Below, one piece after another: positions 1 to 4,980 of a DNA stretch of 5,915 nt. The stretch is from contig JAGBUF010000172.1 in NCBI GenBank assembly GCA_017630975.1, forward strand, positions 1 through 5,915, given 5' to 3'. The notes beneath the pieces are model-generated. The model was not told the DNA's origin, ran no database searches, and worked only from the letters and a program-made list of their open reading frames with translations. This DNA is from Paraprevotella sp. (GTDB taxonomy: Bacteria; Bacteroidota; Bacteroidia; Bacteroidales; Bacteroidaceae). Both the position numbers and the translations under genes were made by a program. Numbering within the stretch: the stretch's first letter is position 1; every line of letters starts with the position of its first letter.

Positions 1-222
1 AGAGAACTTCGCTCTCAGGTAAGTCGCCAACGAGAGCTTATTACTCGAGTCAAGGCAGCTGTTCAACAGATACGAAGCAAAGCAGAAACAGTTAGAATGC
101 GTACTGCAAACGTTGAAATGCAGAATAATCGTTATAAAGATTACATAACTTCTTACACCTCCAATGTGGCTAATGCAATTGAACAATGCGCAGAGGCGTT
201 AACTGGTTATTGGACCTTTTAG
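1..222 (+). CDS. C-terminal part of a hydrophilic alpha-helical protein (5' end outside window)
   Basis: Frame 1 is open from the first base to a TAG stop at 220-222, giving 73 residues of a protein whose start lies upstream. The visible part is rich in Arg, Lys, Gln, Glu and Ala, has no hydrophobic segment, and has spaced Leu/Val/Ile residues, so it is probably a long amphipathic or coiled-coil helix. It ends in an aromatic tail (GYWTF). I do not recognise the family. The next gene's ATG is only 2 bases past the stop, so the two are almost certainly co-transcribed and probably work together. An alternative ATG for the next gene at 186 would overlap this frame by 37 bases, which is less likely. 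That the frame is genuinely coding is inferred from its length, composition and tight coupling to the next gene. It could be a coiled-coil component of a cell-envelope or secretion-like complex, but nothing here proves that. Confidence 0.6.
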   Translation, partial: RELRSQVSRQRELITRVKAAVQQIRSKAETVRMRTANVEMQNNRYKDYITSYTSNVANAIEQCAEALTGYWTF

Positions 223-224
223 AT

Positions 225-467
225 ATGAAAACAACAATATTAATGAGTTGCGCGGATGAATTGGAGCAAAACTCAAACAACTTAAATAGCAAGGTTAGTG
301 ATGCGCAAGCTACTTGGAACGATGTCAACTATCATCATTTAGCATGCCAAGCTGCATCAACAATAGTTAATGAGACAAATAAGGTTAGCTCGTCAGTTAA
401 ACAAGAAGCTTATCTGATTAATCAAGATATGGTAGAAATGGAAAATATAATTAATAATTTAAAATAA
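225..467 (+). CDS. small helical hairpin protein, WXG100-like (W-x-D variant), function unknown
   Basis: This is an 80-residue protein. I chose the ATG at 225 because it follows the upstream stop by 2 bases; an in-frame ATG at 186 would overlap the upstream gene. It is predicted to be almost entirely helical, hydrophilic and without a signal peptide or membrane segment. A first helix (about residues 5-28) leads to a turn with W31-N-D33, followed by a longer helix (about 36-78) rich in Asn, Ser, Val and Glu. A helix, Trp-containing turn, helix layout in under 100 residues is the hallmark of WXG100/ESAT-6-like type VII secretion substrates. Here the Gly of W-x-G is Asp and the first helix is short, so membership is uncertain. 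The membrane/SH3b gene starts 8 bases downstream, making this the middle of a three-gene unit. It could equally be an unrelated small coiled-coil adaptor. Confidence 0.6.
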   Translation: MKTTILMSCADELEQNSNNLNSKVSDAQATWNDVNYHHLACQAASTIVNETNKVSSSVKQEAYLINQDMVEMENIINNLK

Positions 468-475
468 AGATATTT

Positions 476-1369
476 ATGTGTTATTCTGATTCTAGATTTT
501 ATCTTCGTTCTCTCCCTTTTATTGGTGCAATATTAGGATTTTTGCTAACACTATATTTCTTTCCAGATGCAGTGTCGGCTATTACGCAATATATTGTCAA
601 TACAAATCCAGAGAAGTCCTTTTCACCTTATGGATGGTGGCTCTATGTGTTGGTTGTCCCATGTAGTATCGCTGGACTATCTCGACTAGAAGATCATTGG
701 CTCTTTATCAAAGCTTTAGTCCTCTTTCCACCTGTTTTGGCATTTTCCTATTGGCTTTGGGAATTGCTGGCGTGGGTTTTATTAGCAATCTTCTTCGGAT
801 GGATACTTGATGAAGGCAAGAAATCTCTTGTATTACGCATTGCTGTAATAATATATGCTGTATGCCGTGTGATTGGTTGTTTTGGTAATGACGAATTATT
901 AGTTATTGGCGATGTACTATTTGTAACAATTCTTGCAAGTTATATGTTGGTAATCTCGATGATAGATGTGTTTGTTTACGATAATAAATTTATTCCATCA
1001 GGAATAACCCTACTATACGTATTGGTTTTGTGTGTATCCTTGCTTTGTTTATCCAACGTAGATAAACTTTCTACTGCTGCAACCAAGAAGGTAACACAAC
1101 CTACTATTGTTTCCAAAACTATTTATTACTGTACAGCTAAATCGGGTGTCAATGTACGCTATGCGTCTACCTCTAATTCCACAATTGTAGGTAAATTAAG
1201 ACATGGAGAAGCCGTTGAAGTGTTAGAAAATGGTACAAATTTTACTAAAATTTCATATAGGCACTCCAAAGGAGAAACTGCATGGGTAAGTACGAAGTAT
1301 CTATCTCCAACAAAACCTAGCATTACGACTGCAACCTCTTCCAAAACAATATCAAAGACTACAGAATAA
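476..1369 (+). CDS. multi-pass membrane protein with C-terminal SH3b domain
   Basis: The protein has 297 residues. The N-terminal two thirds contain about six hydrophobic segments (roughly residues 13-30, 52-69, 78-110 possibly as two, 117-136, 141-164, 173-193). A Ser/Thr/Lys linker follows, then a bacterial SH3 (SH3b) domain at about 217-276. That domain has the typical G-V-N-V-R opening (224-228), a repeat-like 'S..S.IVGKLRHGE.VEVLE' core and a W270-V-S-T-K-Y-L ending. SH3b domains usually bind peptidoglycan or other envelope ligands, so the protein probably sits in the inner membrane with this domain exposed; topology is inferred. The last 20 residues are a Ser/Thr-rich tail. The stop is TAA immediately followed in frame by TAG TAG, and the same frame then continues as a Ser/Thr-rich linker into a lectin-like domain, so this product may be a truncated form of a longer protein. 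The start lies 8 bases after the preceding gene, with no Shine-Dalgarno sequence. Confidence 0.7.
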   Translation: MCYSDSRFYLRSLPFIGAILGFLLTLYFFPDAVSAITQYIVNTNPEKSFSPYGWWLYVLVVPCSIAGLSRLEDHWLFIKALVLFPPVLAFSYWLWELLAWVLLAIFFGWILDEGKKSLVLRIAVIIYAVCRVIGCFGNDELLVIGDVLFVTILASYMLVISMIDVFVYDNKFIPSGITLLYVLVLCVSLLCLSNVDKLSTAATKKVTQPTIVSKTIYYCTAKSGVNVRYASTSNSTIVGKLRHGEAVEVLENGTNFTKISYRHSKGETAWVSTKYLSPTKPSITTATSSKTISKTTE

Positions 1370-1375
1370 TAGTAG

Positions 1376-1961
1376 TGGAGCCAAGCATCTACTTCATATA
1401 GTTCCTCATGTTCTTCTTTGAATTCTGGAACAACAACAGTTCCTACAAAAGGAACGCATAATGGTTATGAATATGTTGATCTTGGCTTAAGCGTGAAGTG
1501 GGTAACTAACAATATGGATGGGCATTACCGTTTTGGAGAAAAAATACCAATACCTACTGAAAGAACATATGATAGCTATAAAGGCTATACTTATTCATTA
1601 GCAAACGATGTGCCTCGTGCTAATTGGGGTGGTAAATGGCGTTTGCCAACTAAATCAGAGTTTGATGAATTAATAAACAGGTGTACATGGACCACATCTA
1701 CTCAAGGAGGGGACAAAGGACTTAAGGTAACAGGGCCCAAATGGTAATAGTATCTTCTTTCCTGCAGCAGGTTATCGCCATGAAAGCGATAAAAGTTTAA
1801 TGAAGCGAGGAAAGGGTGGATATTATTGGTCTAGTACTCATTATGCGGGGAGCGGACGTGTTTGGATATTAAATATTACGTATGATGGATTAAAAGGTTA
1901 TTTAGAAGCAAGTGCAACATATGGCAGCAATGGATGTAGTATCCGTCCAGTATTGCCTTAA
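1376..1961 (+). pseudogene. FISUMP/DUF1566-like (C-type-lectin-like) domain, frameshifted and lacking its own N-terminus
   Basis: The frame used by the SH3b gene reopens at 1376 after three stops. It reads a Ser/Thr-rich linker, then a domain starting at 'HNGYEYVDLGLSVKW' (about 1457-1501). That opening, with the later 'NWGGKWRLPTKSEFDELINRCTW', is typical of the Bacteroidetes FISUMP (Fibrobacter succinogenes major paralogous domain)/DUF1566-like surface domains. The frame stops at TAA 1745-1747. The rest of the domain continues without a break in the +1 frame from 1740: 'NGNSIFFPAAGYR', 'YYWSST' and the ending 'SIRPVLP', with TAA at 1959-1961. One extra base in the C-run or A-run at 1736-1741 explains this; the family sequence expected across the join is G-P-N-G-N-S-I. 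There is no signal peptide; the only candidate start for the first part is TTG at 1418. This suggests the domain was once the C-terminus of the SH3b membrane protein. The fold-determining motifs are otherwise intact, so decay is recent, or a sequencing error is involved. Confidence 0.75.
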
Positions 1962-1984
1962 TCCAACGAATAAGCATCATTACC

Positions 1985-2027
1985 TAAGTTGGAGGGTGTC
2001 TCACTAAACGAGGCATCCTCCAACTTA
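1985..2027 (+). terminator. strong intrinsic-terminator-like hairpin ending the left locus
   Basis: Bases 1985-2002 pair with 2010-2027 along an uninterrupted 18-bp stem with two G-T wobbles (1996/2016 and 1999/2013), closed by a 7-base loop (actaaac). It starts 23 bases after the last stop of the lectin-like remnant. On the + strand it is followed by a modest T-rich stretch (tatatggtttta). No T-run follows on the - strand, so it best fits termination of the rightward left-hand unit. It also separates that unit from the convergent trpB gene, which ends at 2121. The T-tract is weak, so another RNA role, such as 3'-end stabilisation, is possible. Confidence 0.7.
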
Positions 2028-2047
2028 TATGGTTTTACCAACTATTT

Positions 2048-2076
2048 TTGGCAACATTACCTTTGGCAAGGTTACC
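2048..2076. repeat. short degenerate tandem repeat, two 14-15 bp units
   Basis: The sequences TTGGCAACATTACC (2048-2061) and TTGGCAAGGTTACC (2063-2076) match at 12 of 14 positions and are offset by 15 bases. A further related stretch (accaactatttttgg) precedes them. The two units also allow a small 5-bp hairpin (ACCTT/AAGGT, 2059-2072). The repeat lies downstream of trpB in the non-coding gap between the convergent genes. No function is evident. It may be a remnant of a longer intergenic repeat array or chance similarity. Confidence 0.35.
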
Positions 2077-2120
2077 AAGTAATTTGTTAGCCTCGCAGGT
2101 TTTGTGTTCCTAAAGAATCC

Positions 2121-3473
2121 TTATGCTTCGTCAATATTCACTTGGATGTCTTCGTCTTTCAGTTCGTAGTTGATGAGGTTACCCGCCAAATATTGGTCGT
2201 ACGATGCCATATCAATCAGTCCATGACCGGAGAGGTTAAAGAGGATGACTTTCTCTTCGCCAGTTTCGATACACTTCTTTGCTTCGCGTACAGCGGCAGC
2301 GATGGCATGGCAGGACTCAGGTGCAGGGATGATACCTTCTGCTTTGGCAAAGAGGCAACCGCACTCAAATGTCTCTAACTGTGGGATATCAACGGCTTCC
2401 ATCAGTCCGTCTTTCAGTAGTTGTGATACGATGACACCGGCTCCATGATAACGCAGACCACCGGCGTGGATGTTGGCTGGTGCAAAATTATGTCCCAAGG
2501 TGAACATCGGTAGGAGTGGCGTGTAACCGGCTTCATCACCAAAGTCGTAGGCGAACTTTCCTTTGGTAAGTTTAGGGCAGCTCGCCGGCTCTGCCGCAAC
2601 ATAACGTGTCTTTCTACCTTCTTTGATGGTATGACGCATGAAGGGGAAGCAGATACCACCGAAATTGGAACCACCGCCAAAACAACCGATAATGATGTCC
2701 GGATATTCGCCGGCCATTTCCATTTGTTTCTCAGCCTCCAAACCGATGATGGTTTGATGTAGTGTAACGTGGCTCAATACAGAACCTAAAGTATATTTAC
2801 AATTTGGGGTAGTGCGTGCTAATTCTATGGCTTCGGAAATGGCTGTACCCAATGATCCTTGATGATTGGGGGTCTTGGTGAGGATGTCCTTTCCGGCGCG
2901 CGTAGACATAGAAGGTGAAGGTGTCACCTGCGCTCCGAAAGTTTGCATAATGCTACGACGATATGGTTTTTGTTCATAGCTGATTTTTACTTGGTAGACA
3001 GCGGCTTCAAGTCCGAATACCTTGGCAGCGTAGGATAAAGCAGCTCCCCATTGTCCTGCTCCCGTTTCGGTTGTAATGTTGCTCACTCCCTCTTGCTTGC
3101 AATAGTAGGCTTGTGCCAAAGCGGAGTTGAGTTTGTGCGAACCGATGGGGCTGACACTTTCGTTCTTAAAGTATATATGTGCCGGTGTGCCTAATGCCTT
3201 TTCCAATCCGTATGCTCTGACAAGCGGTGTACTGCGATAGTATTTGTACATCTCTCGTACAGGTTCTGGAATTTCTATCCATGCATCGGTCTGATTAAGC
3301 TCTTGTCGACTTAGCTCCTCAGAGAAAATCGGGAACAAATCTTCCGGTTTTAATGACTCTTTAGTCGCGGGGTTAAGAGGAGGCAGGGGTTTGTTGACCA
3401 TGTCCGCCTGTATGTTGTACCAATGACGGGGAATATCTTCTTCTGCAAGGAAGAATCTTTTTTGTTTTTCCAT
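2121..3473 (-). CDS. trpB: TrpB2-type tryptophan synthase beta chain (PLP-dependent TrpB-like enzyme)
   Basis: This is a 450-residue cytoplasmic PLP enzyme that joins L-serine and indole to make L-tryptophan. The PLP Schiff-base lysine is K114 in 'GSHKLNSA'. The substrate loop 'ETGAGQWG' is at 136-143, the glycine-rich cofactor-phosphate loop 'GCFGGGSN' at 263-270, and 'NLSGHG' near the C-terminus at 413-418, as expected for fold-type II enzymes. Its length (classical TrpB1 is about 400 residues), the N-terminal extension with 'PRHWYN', the 'STPLVRA' segment and 'EPASCPKLTKGKF' (295-307) place it in the TrpB2 (trpB-related) branch. That branch generally lacks coupling to TrpA and is thought to salvage free indole. 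No trpA or other trp gene is adjacent, which fits. The start is an ATG at 3471-3473, and a TATGTTTG -7 element on the same strand lies about 47 bases upstream. The reading frame looks intact. Some TrpB2 members may accept other nucleophiles, so the exact substrate is inferred. Confidence 0.95.
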   Translation of the reverse strand: MEKQKRFFLAEEDIPRHWYNIQADMVNKPLPPLNPATKESLKPEDLFPIFSEELSRQELNQTDAWIEIPEPVREMYKYYRSTPLVRAYGLEKALGTPAHIYFKNESVSPIGSHKLNSALAQAYYCKQEGVSNITTETGAGQWGAALSYAAKVFGLEAAVYQVKISYEQKPYRRSIMQTFGAQVTPSPSMSTRAGKDILTKTPNHQGSLGTAISEAIELARTTPNCKYTLGSVLSHVTLHQTIIGLEAEKQMEMAGEYPDIIIGCFGGGSNFGGICFPFMRHTIKEGRKTRYVAAEPASCPKLTKGKFAYDFGDEAGYTPLLPMFTLGHNFAPANIHAGGLRYHGAGVIVSQLLKDGLMEAVDIPQLETFECGCLFAKAEGIIPAPESCHAIAAAVREAKKCIETGEEKVILFNLSGHGLIDMASYDQYLAGNLINYELKDEDIQVNIDEA

Positions 3474-3519
3474 ATATGAATTGATTTATATTTTGTCTTA
3501 TACTTGTGTTTGTTTTGTG

Positions 3520-3527
3520 CAAACATA
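3520..3527 (-). promoter_or_regulatory. candidate Bacteroidetes -7 promoter element for trpB
   Basis: On the - strand these bases read TATGTTTG, an exact match to the Bacteroidetes sigma-factor -7 consensus TAnnTTTG. A TTG-containing sequence (GTTG, bases 3544-3547 read on the - strand) lies 16 bases upstream as a possible, rather close, -33 element. Transcription would begin near 3513-3515, leaving a leader of about 40 bases before the trpB ATG. No leader-peptide or attenuator structure is visible in it. Confidence 0.5.
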
Positions 3528-3638
3528 CAGAAAAAAACACAAACAACTGATAAAAAGTTCGGAAATATGGATAATATCTTATAAAAAGTTGTTGAGGCAC
3601 GATTTTTATACCAAAATAATGAATAAAGTCTTAAAGAA

Positions 3639-3652
3639 TGAATAAATATGCA
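3639..3652. promoter_or_regulatory. ARG-box-like palindrome (possible ArgR operator)
   Basis: TGAATAAATATGCA matches the E. coli ARG-box core TGAATWWWWATTCA at 13 of 14 positions. A weaker TGAAT half-site lies at 3620-3624, about one box-length upstream, as expected for tandem operator pairs. The operator of Bacteroidetes ArgR is not something I can state from knowledge, and the surrounding DNA is so A/T-rich that chance matches are plausible. Confidence 0.3.
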
Positions 3653-3712
3653 TATTATTGACTTGAAATAAATGTCTACTTACCTTATATAAAATAATAT
3701 CTGCGATAGAAA

Positions 3713-3747
3713 TGAATAAAAATAAGAAAAAAGTTGCATAATATTCA
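3713..3747. promoter_or_regulatory. possible tandem ARG boxes overlapping the upstream part of the argR promoter
   Basis: A TGAAT half-site with degenerate partner (3713-3726) is followed by TGCATAATATTCA (3735-3747). The latter has one perfect ATTCA half and one single-mismatch half, with a 3-base rather than 4-base spacer. Their centres are about 21 bases apart, the spacing of paired ARG boxes in E. coli. The second box ends about where a -33 element would lie for the TACCTTTG box at 3769, so ArgR bound here would block transcription of its own operon. This is inference from pattern and position. Confidence 0.3.
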
Positions 3748-3768
3748 TGTTTCATAACACAAAATATA

Positions 3769-3776
3769 TACCTTTG
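3769..3776 (+). promoter_or_regulatory. candidate Bacteroidetes -7 promoter element for the arg operon
   Basis: TACCTTTG is an exact match to the Bacteroidetes -7 consensus TAnnTTTG, 27 bases before the argR ATG. No clear TTTG -33 element sits at the usual distance; the nearest candidate sequence (attcatg, ending at 3749) is poor, consistent with a regulated promoter. The expected start of transcription is about 3780-3784, giving a leader of only some 20-25 bases. Confidence 0.55.
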
Positions 3777-3803
3777 CAATTCTAAAAACATGAACGTTGA
3801 TTT

Positions 3804-4283
3804 ATGAAGAATAAGGACAGCCGTCTGGAGGCGATAAAAATGATTGTTTCAGGGCAGGATATTTCAAGTCAAGAGGAGTTGTTGAATGAGCTACAGAAAC
3901 ATGGCTTTAAAATGACGCAAGCCACTTTGTCACGTGATTTGAAACAGCTGAAGGTGGCAAAGGCCACTAATGCCGTAGGTAAATATATTTATGTCTTGCC
4001 GGCCTCACCTCTATATCGTAGGGTTTCTGATTCGTATCTGACAGCTTCGGCGGCACATCAGGTGGGAGTGTTGTCAGTGAAATTCTCAGGTAATTTGGCA
4101 GTGGTACATACGTTGCCGGGGCATGCCAGTCACATCGCTTATGACATAGACAATAAGAGATTTGATGAGGTTTTGGGAACATTGGCAGGAGATGATACCA
4201 TTATTTTAGTGATGGCCGAGGGAGTGACACGCGAGCAAGTGATGGAGAAACTGGCGGAAGTTATCCCATGTGAGATGAAGTAG
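3804..4283 (+). CDS. argR: arginine repressor ArgR
   Basis: The protein has 159 residues, the normal ArgR length. The N-terminal winged helix-turn-helix (about 1-70) contains 'SSQEELLNELQKHGF' and the recognition helix 'MTQATLSRDLKQL' (37-49), with the S-R pair typical of ArgR. The C-terminal hexamerisation and arginine-binding domain (about 85-159) contains 'TLPGHASHIA' (103-112) and the diagnostic 'GTLAGDDT' (125-132), whose two Asp residues bind arginine. With bound arginine the hexamer represses arginine-biosynthesis promoters. It heads the operon followed by the acyltransferase (21-base gap) and argG, and probably represses itself through the ARG-box-like sites upstream. The ATG at 3804 was chosen because it follows a well-placed -7 box and starts at the normal N-terminus. 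Its first bases overlap the stop of a five-codon mini-ORF (ATGA). The stop is a single TAG, and the downstream gene lies in the same frame. Confidence 0.97.
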   Translation: MKNKDSRLEAIKMIVSGQDISSQEELLNELQKHGFKMTQATLSRDLKQLKVAKATNAVGKYIYVLPASPLYRRVSDSYLTASAAHQVGVLSVKFSGNLAVVHTLPGHASHIAYDIDNKRFDEVLGTLAGDDTIILVMAEGVTREQVMEKLAEVIPCEMK

Positions 4284-4304
4284 AATAAAAATAGTTTTTT
4301 AAAA

Positions 4305-4955
4305 GTGGAATATAACGATAATATAAGAGTGGTGGTGGCAGATGCCAGCCACGAAAAATATGTGGATGTCATTTTGGAAACCATTACCGACTCTGCAAAG
4401 AAACGTGGTTCGGGTATTGCATCGCGAACACATGAGTATTTGGCTACCAAAATGAAAGAGCGTAAGGCTGTAATAGCTTTGGCTGGAGAGGGAGAAGATG
4501 AGGAATTTGCAGGATTTTGCTATATTGAGAGTTGGGGCAATAAATCTTTCGTCGCCAATTCCGGTTTGATTGTGGTAGAGAAATTTAGGAATCATCATTT
4601 GGCAACACGTATCAAGCAGACGGCTTTCACCTTGTCGCGCTTGCGTTGGCCTCATGCAAAGTTGTTCGGTTTGACCAGTCAAAGTGCAGTGATGAAAATC
4701 AATACGGCATTAGGGTATGTGCCGGTGACATTTGCTGAGTTGACAGACGATGAGGCTTATTGGAAAGGTTGTGGAACGCCCGAGCATCCATGTTGTATCA
4801 ATTACGACATATTGCAACGTACCGGTCGTAAGTATTGTGTTTGTACTGCAATGTTATACGATCCGGAGGCACATCCAAATGAGAAGTTACCTGTAGAACT
4901 GCCGGAGGATGTTGTAAAGATGGCGCGCGAGGCTGCAGAGAAAAATTTACGTTAA
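4305..4955 (+). CDS. GNAT-family N-acyltransferase of the arginine operon (candidate N-acyl/N-succinylglutamate synthase)
   Basis: A cytoplasmic GNAT-fold protein of 216 residues. No ATG or TTG lies in frame between the argR stop and GTG 4305, so this GTG is the probable start. The acyl-CoA-binding strand-loop-helix is 'SGLIVVEKFRNHHLATRIKQTAF' in outline (86-108), where R95..H98.A100 stands for the usual (Q/R)xxGxG/A, with His replacing the first Gly. The final strand includes 'INTALGYVPV' (132-141). The C-terminal third has five cysteines, C156, C163, C164, C178 and C180, in a 'CG..EHPCC.NYDIL...YCVC' pattern that could bind a metal; this part is outside the common GNAT fold. It sits between argR and argG, and Bacteroides makes arginine through N-succinylated intermediates and lacks a classical ArgA. 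It is therefore the best candidate for acylating glutamate with acyl-CoA. From memory, genetic work in B. thetaiotaomicron implicated the equivalent gene in this step. Succinyl versus acetyl preference cannot be read here. Confidence 0.85.
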   Translation: MEYNDNIRVVVADASHEKYVDVILETITDSAKKRGSGIASRTHEYLATKMKERKAVIALAGEGEDEEFAGFCYIESWGNKSFVANSGLIVVEKFRNHHLATRIKQTAFTLSRLRWPHAKLFGLTSQSAVMKINTALGYVPVTFAELTDDEAYWKGCGTPEHPCCINYDILQRTGRKYCVCTAMLYDPEAHPNEKLPVELPEDVVKMAREAAEKNLR

Positions 4956-4980
4956 GAAAAATATAAAACAAAATAAGATT

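Larger units (their letters stand above)
3474..3803. promoter_or_regulatory. divergent, AT-rich intergenic regulatory region between trpB and argR
   Basis: This 330-bp stretch separates the two divergent genes and is very A/T-rich. It holds a candidate promoter for each gene and several ARG-box-like sequences, listed separately. A 10-bp direct repeat (ataaaaagtt) occurs at 3550-3559 and 3581-3590, spaced 31 bases. The stretch 'aatgaataaa' or a close variant occurs three times (around 3618, 3637 and 3711). I see no tRNA, riboswitch, terminator or convincing protein-coding frame in it. Confidence 0.7.

Noticed and set aside
186..224. Earlier in-frame ATG for the WXG100-like protein
   Set aside because: It would overlap the upstream gene by 37 bases; the ATG at 225 follows the upstream stop by 2 bases and gives a cleaner N-terminus.
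1736..1742. CCCAAAT as a programmed -1 slippery heptamer
   Set aside because: The zero frame is not in the X XXY YYZ register and the needed shift is +1 (or -2), so a -1 slip does not restore the domain.
2028..2120. Minus-strand frame just past trpB reading a 24-residue peptide through the 15-bp repeats
   Set aside because: It has no start codon, is preceded by a stop and is very short; the repeat itself is the better description.
2245..2680. Several open frames on both strands within trpB
   Set aside because: They lie wholly inside the strongly supported TrpB2 coding region and resemble no protein family.
3550..3590. Repeated ataaaaagtt as a CRISPR or phage attachment site
   Set aside because: There are only two 10-base copies in A/T-rich DNA, with no spacers, integrase or tRNA nearby.
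3606..3791. Minus-strand frame of 61 residues in the trpB-argR gap, with a hydrophobic stretch
   Set aside because: It lies in very A/T-rich regulatory DNA, overlaps the argR promoter and candidate operators, and its hydrophobicity is what A/T-rich DNA gives by chance.
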